Assembly (NCBI GenBank): GCA_946223375.1
Contig: CAMICU010000167.1
Span: 1-7,897, forward strand
Source: an uncultured Stenotrophomonas sp.
GTDB lineage: Bacteria; Pseudomonadota; Gammaproteobacteria; Xanthomonadales; Xanthomonadaceae
Reading direction: 5' to 3'
DNA: 7,897 nt
The first letter of the stretch is position 1, and the number at the start of each line of letters is the position of its first letter. This document shows positions 1-5,483 of the stretch, in pieces. Made by a program: the position numbers and the translations under genes. The notes below the pieces were generated by a model. That model ran no database searches. It was given only the letters and a program-made list of their open reading frames with translations, and had not been told where the DNA came from.

Positions 1-288
1 GATCTCGTCGGCGCTGTAACCCGCCGCATACAGGCCGCCGACGATGGCGCCCATCGACGTGCCGACGATGCAATCGATCGGGATGCGCTCGCGTTCCAGC
101 ACCTTCAGCACACCCACATGCGCGCCGCCGCGCGCACCACCGCCGCCCAGCACAAGGCAGGTCTTGGGCCGCGACGCGGGTGCCACGGCCTCGCCGTTGA
201 TCGCCTGCGCATGCGCCGTAGCGCTCAACAGGTCGACGGTCAGCCACAGGCAGCAGGGCAGCAACAGGCGATAGGTGGTGCGGTGCAC
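1..288 (-). CDS. Patatin-like phospholipase, N-terminal fragment (runs off left edge)
   Basis: Only the first 96 codons are in the window. After a short export signal (residues ~1-28: basic start, leucine-rich core, Ala-His-Ala before a likely cleavage site) comes the patatin start. This has the glycine-rich oxyanion loop GGGGARGGAHVGVL, and then GTSMGAIVGGLYAAG, where the Ser of G-T-S-M-G is the nucleophile of the Ser/Asp dyad. The Asp lies outside the window. Patatin-family proteins are lipid acyl hydrolases, and the signal places this one in the periplasm or outer membrane. Some exported relatives carry a C-terminal beta-barrel (PlpD type), which cannot be judged here. The start is a GTG at 288-286, chosen because GGGAA sits 6 nt upstream and because no ATG or GTG lies in frame just above it. 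It lies about 200 bp downstream of the MFS gene in the same direction, with a strong hairpin between them, so it probably has its own promoter. Confidence 0.88.
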   Translation of the reverse strand, partial: MHRTTYRLLLPCCLWLTVDLLSATAHAQAINGEAVAPASRPKTCLVLGGGGARGGAHVGVLKVLERERIPIDCIVGTSMGAIVGGLYAAGYSADEI

Positions 289-450
289 GTGTGATTCCCG
301 GGCATGGCGTCGGGCACTCCCCGTCAGCGCAGTACGGAACGGTCGTACCCGACAGTCGACTGTCCGTGATCGAGTATGAACGAGCGCGTTGGCAGGCGCA
401 CCCCGACGCGCATGACCGCGTCCGGCCGGTCAAACGATCAGCCGGGCGAA

Positions 451-476
451 CGGACGGACGCTGAAGCATCCGCCCG
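451..476 (-). terminator. Terminator-like hairpin after the MFS gene
   Basis: Read on the minus strand, 11 bp downstream of the transporter stop codon, the arms 476-466 and 461-451 can form an 11-bp stem with two G-U wobbles around a TTCA tetraloop. Only two T residues follow, so this is a weak intrinsic terminator at best. It may instead protect an mRNA 3' end. The wobbles become A-C mismatches on the plus strand, so the structure favours minus-strand RNA. Confidence 0.45.
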
Positions 477-486
477 ACATCATGTT

Positions 487-1662
487 TCAGGCCGCCTGCG
501 GCAGGGCGTGAGCGTCGCGGCGATCCAGTTGGCCCGTGGCAAGCGCAAAACCCAGCGCGATCAGCGAGAGCAGTCCGCCCGCCCAGTTCGGCGCGACGTA
601 GCCAAGGCCAGCGTTGATGACCCAGCCACCGACCACGGCGCCGATTGCGTTGCCGAGGTTGAACAGGCCGATGTTCACCGAGGCCGCCAGCGTCGGCGCA
701 CCCGCGGCGGCAGCCTTGTCCAGAACCAGCTTCTGGATCGGAGAGACCGTGGCAAAGCCGAAACCCGCCATCAGGACGATGCAGAGCACCGACAGCCACT
801 GGCTGACCGCGGCGAAGGTGAAGATGAACAGGACCACGGCCTGCGCCAGCAGCGTGACGTAGAGAAGCGGCATCAGGGCGCGATCGGCGTACTTGCCACC
901 GGCGGCGTTACCAACGAACAAGCCCACGCCGAATGCGACCATCAGCCAGACGACGGAACCCTCGGTGAAGCCCGCAACGTTGGTCATCATCGGCGCGATG
1001 TAGGTGATGGAGGTGAAGAACGCAGCGGGACCGAAGATCGTGATGCCCATCGCGAGCAGGACGCGGACGTTCTTGAATGCAGCAAGCTCCTGTTTCACCG
1101 GGGTGCTTTTTGCTGCCTTGCCGGGCGGAACCAGCAAGGCGGTCGCCAGCAGGGCAACCACGCCCACGACGGTGATCGCGTAGAACGTGACACGCCAGGA
1201 GACCACCTGGCTCAGCCATGTGCCGCCCGGGACCCCCACCAAGGTGGCGACGGCCAAGCCGGAGAACATGAAGGCAATGGCACTGACGCGTTTGTTCGGG
1301 GCAACCAGTTCTGCAGCCAGAATCGAGCCGATGCCGAAGAACGCACCGTGAGTGAGCGAGGTGATGATCCGCCCCACCAGCGCGACATCCAGGGTAGGCG
1401 CCACGGCAGTGATCAGATTCCCGACCACGAACAGCACCAGCAAGCTGATCATCATGGTCTTTCTCGGGATTCTGGAGCCGAGTACAACCAGCAGCGGCGC
1501 GCCGACGAAAACGCCCAGCGCGTAGGCGGTTGCCAGGTAGCCGGCCTGCGGGATGCTCACCCCGAACTCGGCAGCGACTTGGGGCAACAGCCCGGCGATT
1601 ACAAATTCGGTGGTGCCGATGCCGAATGCGGCAATGGCCAATGCCCAGATAGCGAGTGGCAT
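487..1662 (-). CDS. MFS efflux transporter, DHA1 family (AraJ/YdhP-like)
   Basis: This 391-residue inner-membrane protein has the length and hydrophobicity of a 12-helix major facilitator. The N-terminus, with GIGTTEFVIAGLLPQVA at ~14-30 in helix 1, is typical of the drug:H+ antiporter-1 group that includes AraJ, YdhP and PbuE-type exporters. The loop between helices 2 and 3 carries a divergent motif A (Gly54, Arg64, Arg67, Lys68) that lacks the usual Asp. A motif C-like stretch (GLAVATLVGVPGG, ~135-147) lies in helix 5 and is characteristic of antiporters. The central cytoplasmic loop is short and basic (~180-200). The role is probably proton-driven export of a sugar, purine, drug or similar small molecule; the substrate cannot be read from sequence. 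GGAG lies 9 nt before the ATG. It is divergent from a LysR regulator 161 bp away, which very likely controls it. Confidence 0.9.
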   Translation of the reverse strand: MPLAIWALAIAAFGIGTTEFVIAGLLPQVAAEFGVSIPQAGYLATAYALGVFVGAPLLVVLGSRIPRKTMMISLLVLFVVGNLITAVAPTLDVALVGRIITSLTHGAFFGIGSILAAELVAPNKRVSAIAFMFSGLAVATLVGVPGGTWLSQVVSWRVTFYAITVVGVVALLATALLVPPGKAAKSTPVKQELAAFKNVRVLLAMGITIFGPAAFFTSITYIAPMMTNVAGFTEGSVVWLMVAFGVGLFVGNAAGGKYADRALMPLLYVTLLAQAVVLFIFTFAAVSQWLSVLCIVLMAGFGFATVSPIQKLVLDKAAAAGAPTLAASVNIGLFNLGNAIGAVVGGWVINAGLGYVAPNWAGGLLSLIALGFALATGQLDRRDAHALPQAA

Positions 1663-1823
1663 GAAAGGGGTCTCCAGCTAGAAGTGAAACGGCGATCAGG
1701 TCAGGCGTGCAGGATTTCCCCCGCGCGCTCCGAATAGGCCGCCATGCTAGAGTTGACCTCAGTGGTGATAAACAATCATCGAGTACTAATATTGTAGCCT
1801 TCAAGTAAACAATTGGAGCCGGC
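1663..1823. promoter_or_regulatory. Divergent control region between MFS and LysR genes
   Basis: The stretch from ~1763 to 1815 is markedly AT-rich compared with its surroundings. It contains three half-sites in alternating orientation: ACAAT (1772-1776), ATTGT (1791-1795) and ACAAT (1809-1813). They form two overlapping inverted repeats with spacers of 14 and 13 bp, so adjacent centres are 18-19 bp apart, nearly two helical turns. LysR-type regulators usually bind such paired sites as tetramers between divergent genes. A possible -10 for the regulator is TAATAT (1787-1792), but no convincing -35 accompanies it. The half-sites would overlap that promoter, consistent with autoregulation. Operator identity is inferred. 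Confidence 0.55.
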
Positions 1824-2729
1824 ATGAACAGTGAGCCGCTGAGCGGAATCTCCACCTTCGTCGTGGCAGCGAAGTCCGGCAGCTTCACCGAGGCGGCGGA
1901 ACGCCTCGGCGTGACCAAATCTGCGGTCGGCCGTTCAATCGCACGGCTGGAGGAGCGGCTGGGGGTCAAGCTGTTTCATCGGACCACCCGCCAGGTCACG
2001 CTCTCGGCCGATGGCGAGGCCTACTTCGCTGCGTGTTCTACGGCGCTGGAGGAAATCTCTGCTGCCGAGCACTCACTGACTTCCGGTGCGTGTACCCCAT
2101 CCGGCCGTTTGCGCGTGGATATGCCGGTGGCCTTCGGCCGCAGGGTGATGCTGGGGATCATGCTGGATCTGGCCCAGGAGTTCCCCGAGCTGGAACTGAC
2201 CCTGACTTTCCGGGATCACCTGATCGACCCGATCGAAGAAGGCGTCGACCTGGCGATCAGATTTGGTGAGCCCAAGGATTCCACGGGACTGATAGCCCGT
2301 CGCCTGTCCAGCCAGCGCTGGGTCATCTGCGCATCCCCCGGCTATCTCGCTGCCCATGGGACGCCACAGACGCTTGCGGAAGTGGAGTCCCATCGGGCGA
2401 TTGTTGGCCACCGTCGTGCCCAGCCCCTGTCCTGGCGGGTCAGCCAGCAAGGCAGCAGTTTCCGTTATGTTCCGCCGGCGACCCACCAGCTCAGTGACGG
2501 CGAGGCCATCATTGACGCCGCAGTCGCAGGCCTGGGACTGATGCAGTTTCCCCTGCCCCAGATCCGGCGGGAACTGCAGGAGGGCAAGCTGGTCACGGTG
2601 CTGGACGCGTACACGCAGGACCTGGTGGATGTGCACGCCGTGTGGCCCAAGGTGGGCCACCTCAGGCCCAAGCTGCGGAAGCTTGTCGATCGCCTCATTG
2701 CCCTCGGCGAGGCCGGCGCGTTCGACTAG
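1824..2729 (+). CDS. LysR-type transcriptional regulator (CrgA-like group)
   Basis: The 301-residue protein has the standard LysR length and layout. An N-terminal winged helix-turn-helix spans ~5-64, with the typical FTEAAERLGVTKSAVGRSIARLEERLGVKLFHRTTR region (quoted in parts: FTEAAERLGVTKSAVG, then SIARLEERLGVKLFHRTTR). A linker helix follows, then a type-2 periplasmic-binding-like effector domain from ~90 (SGRLRVDMP) to ~290. The stretch GVDLAIRFGEPKDSTGLIAR and the ICASPGYLAAHG segment are characteristic of the CrgA/DmlR-like subgroup. TTGGAG lies 5 nt upstream of the ATG. It is divergent from the MFS exporter, the usual arrangement where the regulator senses the pump substrate and activates or represses the pump. 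The effector is unknown. No clear terminator follows the stop; the next ~90 bp up to the left repeat show nothing recognisable. Confidence 0.93.
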   Translation: MNSEPLSGISTFVVAAKSGSFTEAAERLGVTKSAVGRSIARLEERLGVKLFHRTTRQVTLSADGEAYFAACSTALEEISAAEHSLTSGACTPSGRLRVDMPVAFGRRVMLGIMLDLAQEFPELELTLTFRDHLIDPIEEGVDLAIRFGEPKDSTGLIARRLSSQRWVICASPGYLAAHGTPQTLAEVESHRAIVGHRRAQPLSWRVSQQGSSFRYVPPATHQLSDGEAIIDAAVAGLGLMQFPLPQIRRELQEGKLVTVLDAYTQDLVDVHAVWPKVGHLRPKLRKLVDRLIALGEAGAFD

Positions 2730-2761
2730 CCCTTCCTGGCCGCGGTAGTGAAGCAGGCTCG

Positions 2762-3172
2762 CTATCCGCCGCCGGAGACCCCCTCCCTGCCCCTGATAAA
2801 CAGCCCTGGTCCACTTCCTTGGCGATAGCAGCTACCGGCCAGAAGCGAACGTTCCACGCCTGAACCAAGCAGACCCGCTAAGTGGCTTCGACTTGAATGA
2901 ATTGTTGGGCGCTGCCGCCACTGGTAGGCCCTTGATGTAGGGTCTACGACGAACTCCGCCTTGTTGGCGAAGCACCATTGGGCGAGCTCATCTCTCAGCT
3001 GTGGCCAAAGGTTCGCGGCCCGGAAGGGCGCCTTGCTTCTGAACGCATCCTCAGATGGCAAGTAGGCGGTGAGGACTCCCATCGTCAACTCAAGCACGAG
3101 CGAGCCGCCGGGGCCCGTGCAGGCCAACTCCTCATTCCATTTGGCTCTGAACTCCAAGATGGACATTGACAC
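2762..3172 (-). CDS. Small hypothetical protein, cassette-like gene reading into an attC-like site
   Basis: I do not recognise a characterised family. The first ~87 residues look like a genuine small soluble protein, with alternating hydrophobic and charged segments (ILEFRAKWNEEL, GGSLVLEL, AFRSKAPFRAANLWPQLRDE, AEFVVDPTSRAYQW). The codon use (AGA, AAA, TTG, TCA, TCT) is less GC-biased than the neighbours. From codon ~88 (RPTIHSSRS) the frame is simply the translation of the attC-like sequence at 2851-2910. It continues through the palindrome to a stop at 2762, so the last ~49 residues are probably read-through and not conserved protein. The start is ambiguous: GTG at 3172 has AGG 7 nt upstream, while ATG at 3166 has no well-spaced site. 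The gene is divergent from the AraC gene. Gene plus attC at its 3' end is the organisation of an integron cassette. No function is proposed. Confidence 0.6.
   Translation of the reverse strand: MSMSILEFRAKWNEELACTGPGGSLVLELTMGVLTAYLPSEDAFRSKAPFRAANLWPQLRDELAQWCFANKAEFVVDPTSRAYQWRQRPTIHSSRSHLAGLLGSGVERSLLAGSCYRQGSGPGLFIRGREGVSGGG
2821..2910 (-). repeat. Left copy of ~90-bp repeat (attC-like plus degenerate palindrome)
   Basis: Aligns with 5255-5346 in the same orientation. By hand alignment the portion 2860-2910 matches 5296-5346 at about 36 of 51 positions without gaps. The shared blocks on the plus strand are CTGAACCA, GGCTTCG, CTT and AATGA. The remaining part shares GGCGAT at the outer edge and the block CCGGCC, with about 3 bases of gap in between. 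In this copy the palindrome half (2826-2853) is decayed: its arms no longer pair well. Confidence 0.7.
2851..2910 (-). other. Integron attC-like recombination site
   Basis: On the minus strand this 60-bp segment begins with GCCCAAC (2910-2904), a perfect match to the attC R'' core RYYYAAC. It continues CAATTCATTCAAGTCGAAGC, which closely follows the well-known aadA-type attC (AACAATTCGTTCAAGCCGAC). It ends with GGTTCAGGCGTGGAAC, corresponding to the L'/R' end (aadA ends AACTCAAGCGTTAGA). Total length equals a typical 60-bp attC. The R' box GTGGAAC departs from GTTRRRY at its third base, and the stem is imperfect (AAG/CTT outer, CCAC/GCGG inner with one mismatch), so the site may be degenerate. 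It sits exactly at the 3' end of the coding-like part of the small minus-strand gene, as in a cassette. No integrase gene is visible. Confidence 0.65.
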
Positions 3173-3308
3173 CCAACTACCTAAGAGATGGATCCGTGGG
3201 ACCGGGTATACGACTTACCCACACCACGCAGCAACAGCAAGATCGCGCAAACGCCCTCCCCCGCGCTGCGTTACGCTTCCACCCAGTCACGGGTACGGAA
3301 CAGGCGTC

Positions 3309-4133
3309 ATGGGAGCGGCACGCAAGGCGTTGTGGTACATCGAAAGCCACTTTGCCGAGAACCCCTCGCTGGCCCAGATCGCCGAGGCGGTCGAACTCTC
3401 ACCGTTCCACCTCTCACGCCTGTTCCAGGTCAGTACCGGGACTTCGATGGCGCGCTACCTTCGTGTGCGTCGACTGACCGAGGCGGCACGGACCCTGGCT
3501 GCTGGCGGCGAACCCATTCTGGATGTCGCCCTGGCCGCAGGCTATGCCTCGCATGCTGCCTTTACCAACGCCTTCACCGAGCAGTTCAAGCTGCCCCCGG
3601 AACAGGTTCGTCGAAAAGGTTTGCATGGCCTCGCATTGTTGGAGGCCATCAAGCTCGACGCCCCATCCCTGCCCTGCGAGGTGGAGCCGGTACATCGACG
3701 GCAGAGCCCGCTGCGTGTGGCCGGCATCCGCGCCCGCCACACCGCCGCTACGGTGGCGTCCATTCCCTCGCAATGGCAGCAATTGGCGCTGACCTGGGAG
3801 CTCGGCAAGGACATCGCCTACGGGGTCTGCTGCAACCGCGATGGTGAGGGTGCCTTCGACTACATCGCCGGCATGGAGATCGGTGCGAGCGCCGCCGTGC
3901 CTGCGGCGTGGCATGCCGTTTCCATTCCGGCCGGGGACTATCTGGTGGCGTGGCATGCGGGCCACATCTCGACCATCCGCTCTACGTGGTACTGGCTGTT
4001 GAACGAGTACCTGCCCCGCTCCGGCCTCAGCCTCGCCGACGCACCTGACTTCGAACGCTATGACGCCCGCTTCGATGACCGCACCGGGAACGGCGGCGTG
4101 GAGATCTGGCTGCCACTGTCCGACCTGAGCTGA
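3309..4133 (+). CDS. AraC-family regulator with C-terminal GyrI-like effector domain
   Basis: From the ATG at 3309 the product is 274 residues. The open frame continues upstream to 3069, but that part is low-complexity and antisense to the small minus-strand gene, whereas 3309 has GGAA 8 nt upstream and starts right at the DNA-binding domain. Residues ~5-103 form the AraC domain: first helix-turn-helix around LAQIAEAVELSPFHLSRLF (21-39) and second around ILDVALAAGYASHAAFTNAF (70-89). Residues ~124-273 match the GyrI-like/AraC effector-binding fold of Rob and BmrR-type proteins, including YIAGMEI, IPAGDYLVAWHAG, FERYDARFD and the final VEIWLPL strand. This N-terminal DNA-binding, C-terminal sensor order is that of Rob, not AraC. 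The domain typically binds hydrophobic or cationic small molecules. The stop is 17 bp before the hydrolase start, suggesting one operon controlled by this protein. Confidence 0.92.
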   Translation: MGAARKALWYIESHFAENPSLAQIAEAVELSPFHLSRLFQVSTGTSMARYLRVRRLTEAARTLAAGGEPILDVALAAGYASHAAFTNAFTEQFKLPPEQVRRKGLHGLALLEAIKLDAPSLPCEVEPVHRRQSPLRVAGIRARHTAATVASIPSQWQQLALTWELGKDIAYGVCCNRDGEGAFDYIAGMEIGASAAVPAAWHAVSIPAGDYLVAWHAGHISTIRSTWYWLLNEYLPRSGLSLADAPDFERYDARFDDRTGNGGVEIWLPLSDLS

Positions 4134-4136
4134 TCC

Positions 4137-4142
4137 GAGGAG
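4137..4142 (+). promoter_or_regulatory. Ribosome binding site fixing the hydrolase GTG start
   Basis: GAGGAG lies 8 nt upstream of the GTG at 4151, just after the TGA of the AraC gene (4131-4133). It is the reason for choosing this start, which also gives a complete signal peptide. Confidence 0.7.
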
Positions 4143-4150
4143 ACCCACTC

Positions 4151-5233
4151 GTGCGAGTAGTGCCCTACACGTTTACCCTGCTGACCTGTCTGTTCGCGCC
4201 GCTGGCATGGGCGGCTGCACCCTCTCCCGCTGTTGGCGAAATCCATGGAGTGGCGCACACGCCCAGCGCAGCAGTCCGCGATGCCGGGCACAGCGACCAC
4301 GTGCGGTATACGGTGTGGTATCCGGCGCAGCCAGGTGTACAACAGCAGCCCCTGGCGATCGGACCGCCGGGTGCGCCGCTGTTCGTGGCGGGATCATCTG
4401 CCGTCGATGCCCCCGTTGCGCCGGGCCGCTGGCCAGTACTGCTGCTGTCACACGGCAACGGCGGCAGTGCCCGCATGATGGGCTGGTTCGGCACAGCCCT
4501 GGCGAACTCGGGGTATGTAGTGGTGGCAGTGGACCATCCCGGTAATAACGGTGTGGACGCGATGACCGAAGCTGGAAGCATTCTGGTGTGGAACCGGGCC
4601 GATGACCTTGCAGTGGCATTGGCTGCGGTCCAGGCCGACCCCGTGCTGGCTCCGCATGTGGATGCGGGCCGGCTGGGGCTGGTGGGATATTCGGCAGGCG
4701 GGTTCACCGCATTGGTGGCTGCCGGCGCGCAGCCGGACATGTCGAGGTTGGCCGCGTTCTGCAAGGCATCGCCGAAGGATGGGGTGTGCATGCCGCAGGC
4801 CGAGAATCCAGAAATGACCATTGAGCGAAGAATGGCGGCGGCCGCTACGCCGGAGCTGGCACCCTGGGTAGCCAGGTCGGCGGAGGATCGCCGCATTCCC
4901 AACGTTCGCGCTGTGTTCCTGATGGCACCAGCAATTGTGCAGGCGTTCGAACCGGGTGAGCTCGCGCAGTTGGAGGCTCCGCTGTCGGTGGTTGTGGGTG
5001 AGGGCGATGCGATTGCCCCGCCTGCCAGCAACAGCAAGGTCATTGCCGAGGCGAATGACAATGCACGACTCCAGGTACTCCCGTTGGTAGGTCACTACGA
5101 CTTCCTTGCGGACTGCACGGAACTGGGCCGTGAGCGGGTAGGAAAGTTGTGCGAAGTGACAGCCGACAAGCGGGCTACGCATCAGGCAACGATCCAGCAG
5201 GCCAGGTCGCTGTTTGATTCAGCGCTCCGGTAG
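4151..5233 (+). CDS. Secreted alpha/beta hydrolase, dienelactone hydrolase-like
   Basis: This 360-residue protein begins with a clear signal peptide (residues 1 to ~22, YTFTLLTCLFAPLAWAAA), so it acts in the periplasm or outside. The mature part has the alpha/beta hydrolase order. SHGNGGS (100-106) forms the oxyanion region. The nucleophile elbow GYSAGG has Ser181. The acid is probably Asp286 in VVGEGDAIAPP, and the histidine His315 in GHYDF. Four cysteines (204, 213, 322, 334) could form disulfides in the periplasm. Overall it resembles the predicted dienelactone hydrolase/PAF-acetylhydrolase-like group (COG4188 type), which are mostly uncharacterised esterases, so the substrate is unknown. 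Translation probably starts at GTG 4151. It follows the AraC/GyrI regulator by 17 bp and is likely cotranscribed with it. The right-hand attC-like repeat begins about 21 bp after its stop. Confidence 0.9.
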   Translation: MRVVPYTFTLLTCLFAPLAWAAAPSPAVGEIHGVAHTPSAAVRDAGHSDHVRYTVWYPAQPGVQQQPLAIGPPGAPLFVAGSSAVDAPVAPGRWPVLLLSHGNGGSARMMGWFGTALANSGYVVVAVDHPGNNGVDAMTEAGSILVWNRADDLAVALAAVQADPVLAPHVDAGRLGLVGYSAGGFTALVAAGAQPDMSRLAAFCKASPKDGVCMPQAENPEMTIERRMAAAATPELAPWVARSAEDRRIPNVRAVFLMAPAIVQAFEPGELAQLEAPLSVVVGEGDAIAPPASNSKVIAEANDNARLQVLPLVGHYDFLADCTELGRERVGKLCEVTADKRATHQATIQQARSLFDSALR

Positions 5234-5254
5234 GTGCACCCTTGGAGCTGCGTG

Positions 5255-5346
5255 GCGATGTCCGCTTCCGGCCAAACAACGGACGCTCACAACTGCTGAA
5301 CCACGCCGCGCCGCGCAGGGGCTTCGGCTTCAATGAGCCATCAGGC
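5255..5346 (-). repeat. Right copy of ~90-bp repeat (attC-like plus palindrome)
   Basis: Second copy of the element at 2821-2910, in the same orientation. The attC-like half (about 5285-5346) keeps the TCATTGAAGCCGAAGCC and GGTTCAGCAGTTG blocks on the minus strand and still has complementary GCCG/CGGC and GCC/GGC arms. Its terminal core (GCCTGAT instead of GCCYAAC) has lost the AAC needed by integron integrases, so this copy looks recombinationally dead or divergent. The other half contains an intact short palindrome at 5260-5284. Confidence 0.65.
5260..5284. repeat. Palindrome GTCCG...CGGAC next to the right attC-like site
   Basis: GTCCG (5260-5264) and CGGAC (5280-5284) are perfect inverted arms around CTTCCGGCCAAACAA. 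It lies 26 bp after the hydrolase stop and could act as a weak 3'-end hairpin, but there is no T-run. The matching segment of the left repeat keeps the central CCGGCC but has degenerate arms. It appears to be a conserved second module of the repeat. Confidence 0.5.
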
Positions 5347-5418
5347 ATCAGCTGCGATCCCTCCGCTTGCATACCCACCACTCAGGAACCGTCTCGTTCT
5401 CGATGTCCGCATCGCGAG

Positions 5419-5447
5419 AAAACGCCGGCTTGCTCCGCCCGCCGGCG
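5419..5447 (-). terminator. Intrinsic terminator of the lipocalin gene
   Basis: On the minus strand CGCCGGC (5447-5441) and GCCGGCG (5429-5423) form a perfect 7-bp GC stem with an 11-nt loop, followed directly by TTTT (5422-5419). It begins about 37 bp after the lipocalin stop. This is the best Rho-independent terminator in the window. The ~70 bp between the right repeat (5346) and this element show nothing else recognisable. Confidence 0.7.
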
Positions 5448-5483
5448 GCTCCCTGCCACCCGCAGCGGGGGCGATGCTCAATC

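Noticed and set aside
376..1737. 453-residue open frame on the plus strand over the transporter
   Set aside because: It is antisense to the MFS gene, extremely rich in Arg, Gln, Asp and His, and has no domain-like pattern. It is a high-GC shadow of the transporter reading frame.
1753..1792. Sigma-70 promoter from TTGACC (1753-1758) to TACTAA/TAATAT
   Set aside because: The spacing is 25 bp or more, far from 16-18 bp. No other -35/-10 pair in the intergenic region is convincing, so no exact promoter was called.
908..1969. 353-residue minus-strand frame spanning the MFS/LysR control region
   Set aside because: It overlaps both recognised genes out of frame, with shadow-type composition (HRR, CRR repeats) and no recognisable domain.
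3069..3308. 80-codon upstream extension of the AraC-family regulator
   Set aside because: The extra residues are low-complexity, partly antisense to the small minus-strand gene, and lie before the start of the AraC domain. The ATG at 3309 has a suitable ribosome binding site.
4165..5061. 298-residue minus-strand frame over the hydrolase
   Set aside because: Antisense to a clear secreted hydrolase. Composition is Ala/Ser/Thr/Pro-rich without motifs, as expected for a complementary frame in high-GC DNA.
5230..5254. Possible Stenotrophomonas GTAG-type (SMAG/REP) repeat starting at the GTAG after the hydrolase
   Set aside because: GTAGGTGCACC is followed by no complementary CTAC-ending arm, so it lacks the defining hairpin.
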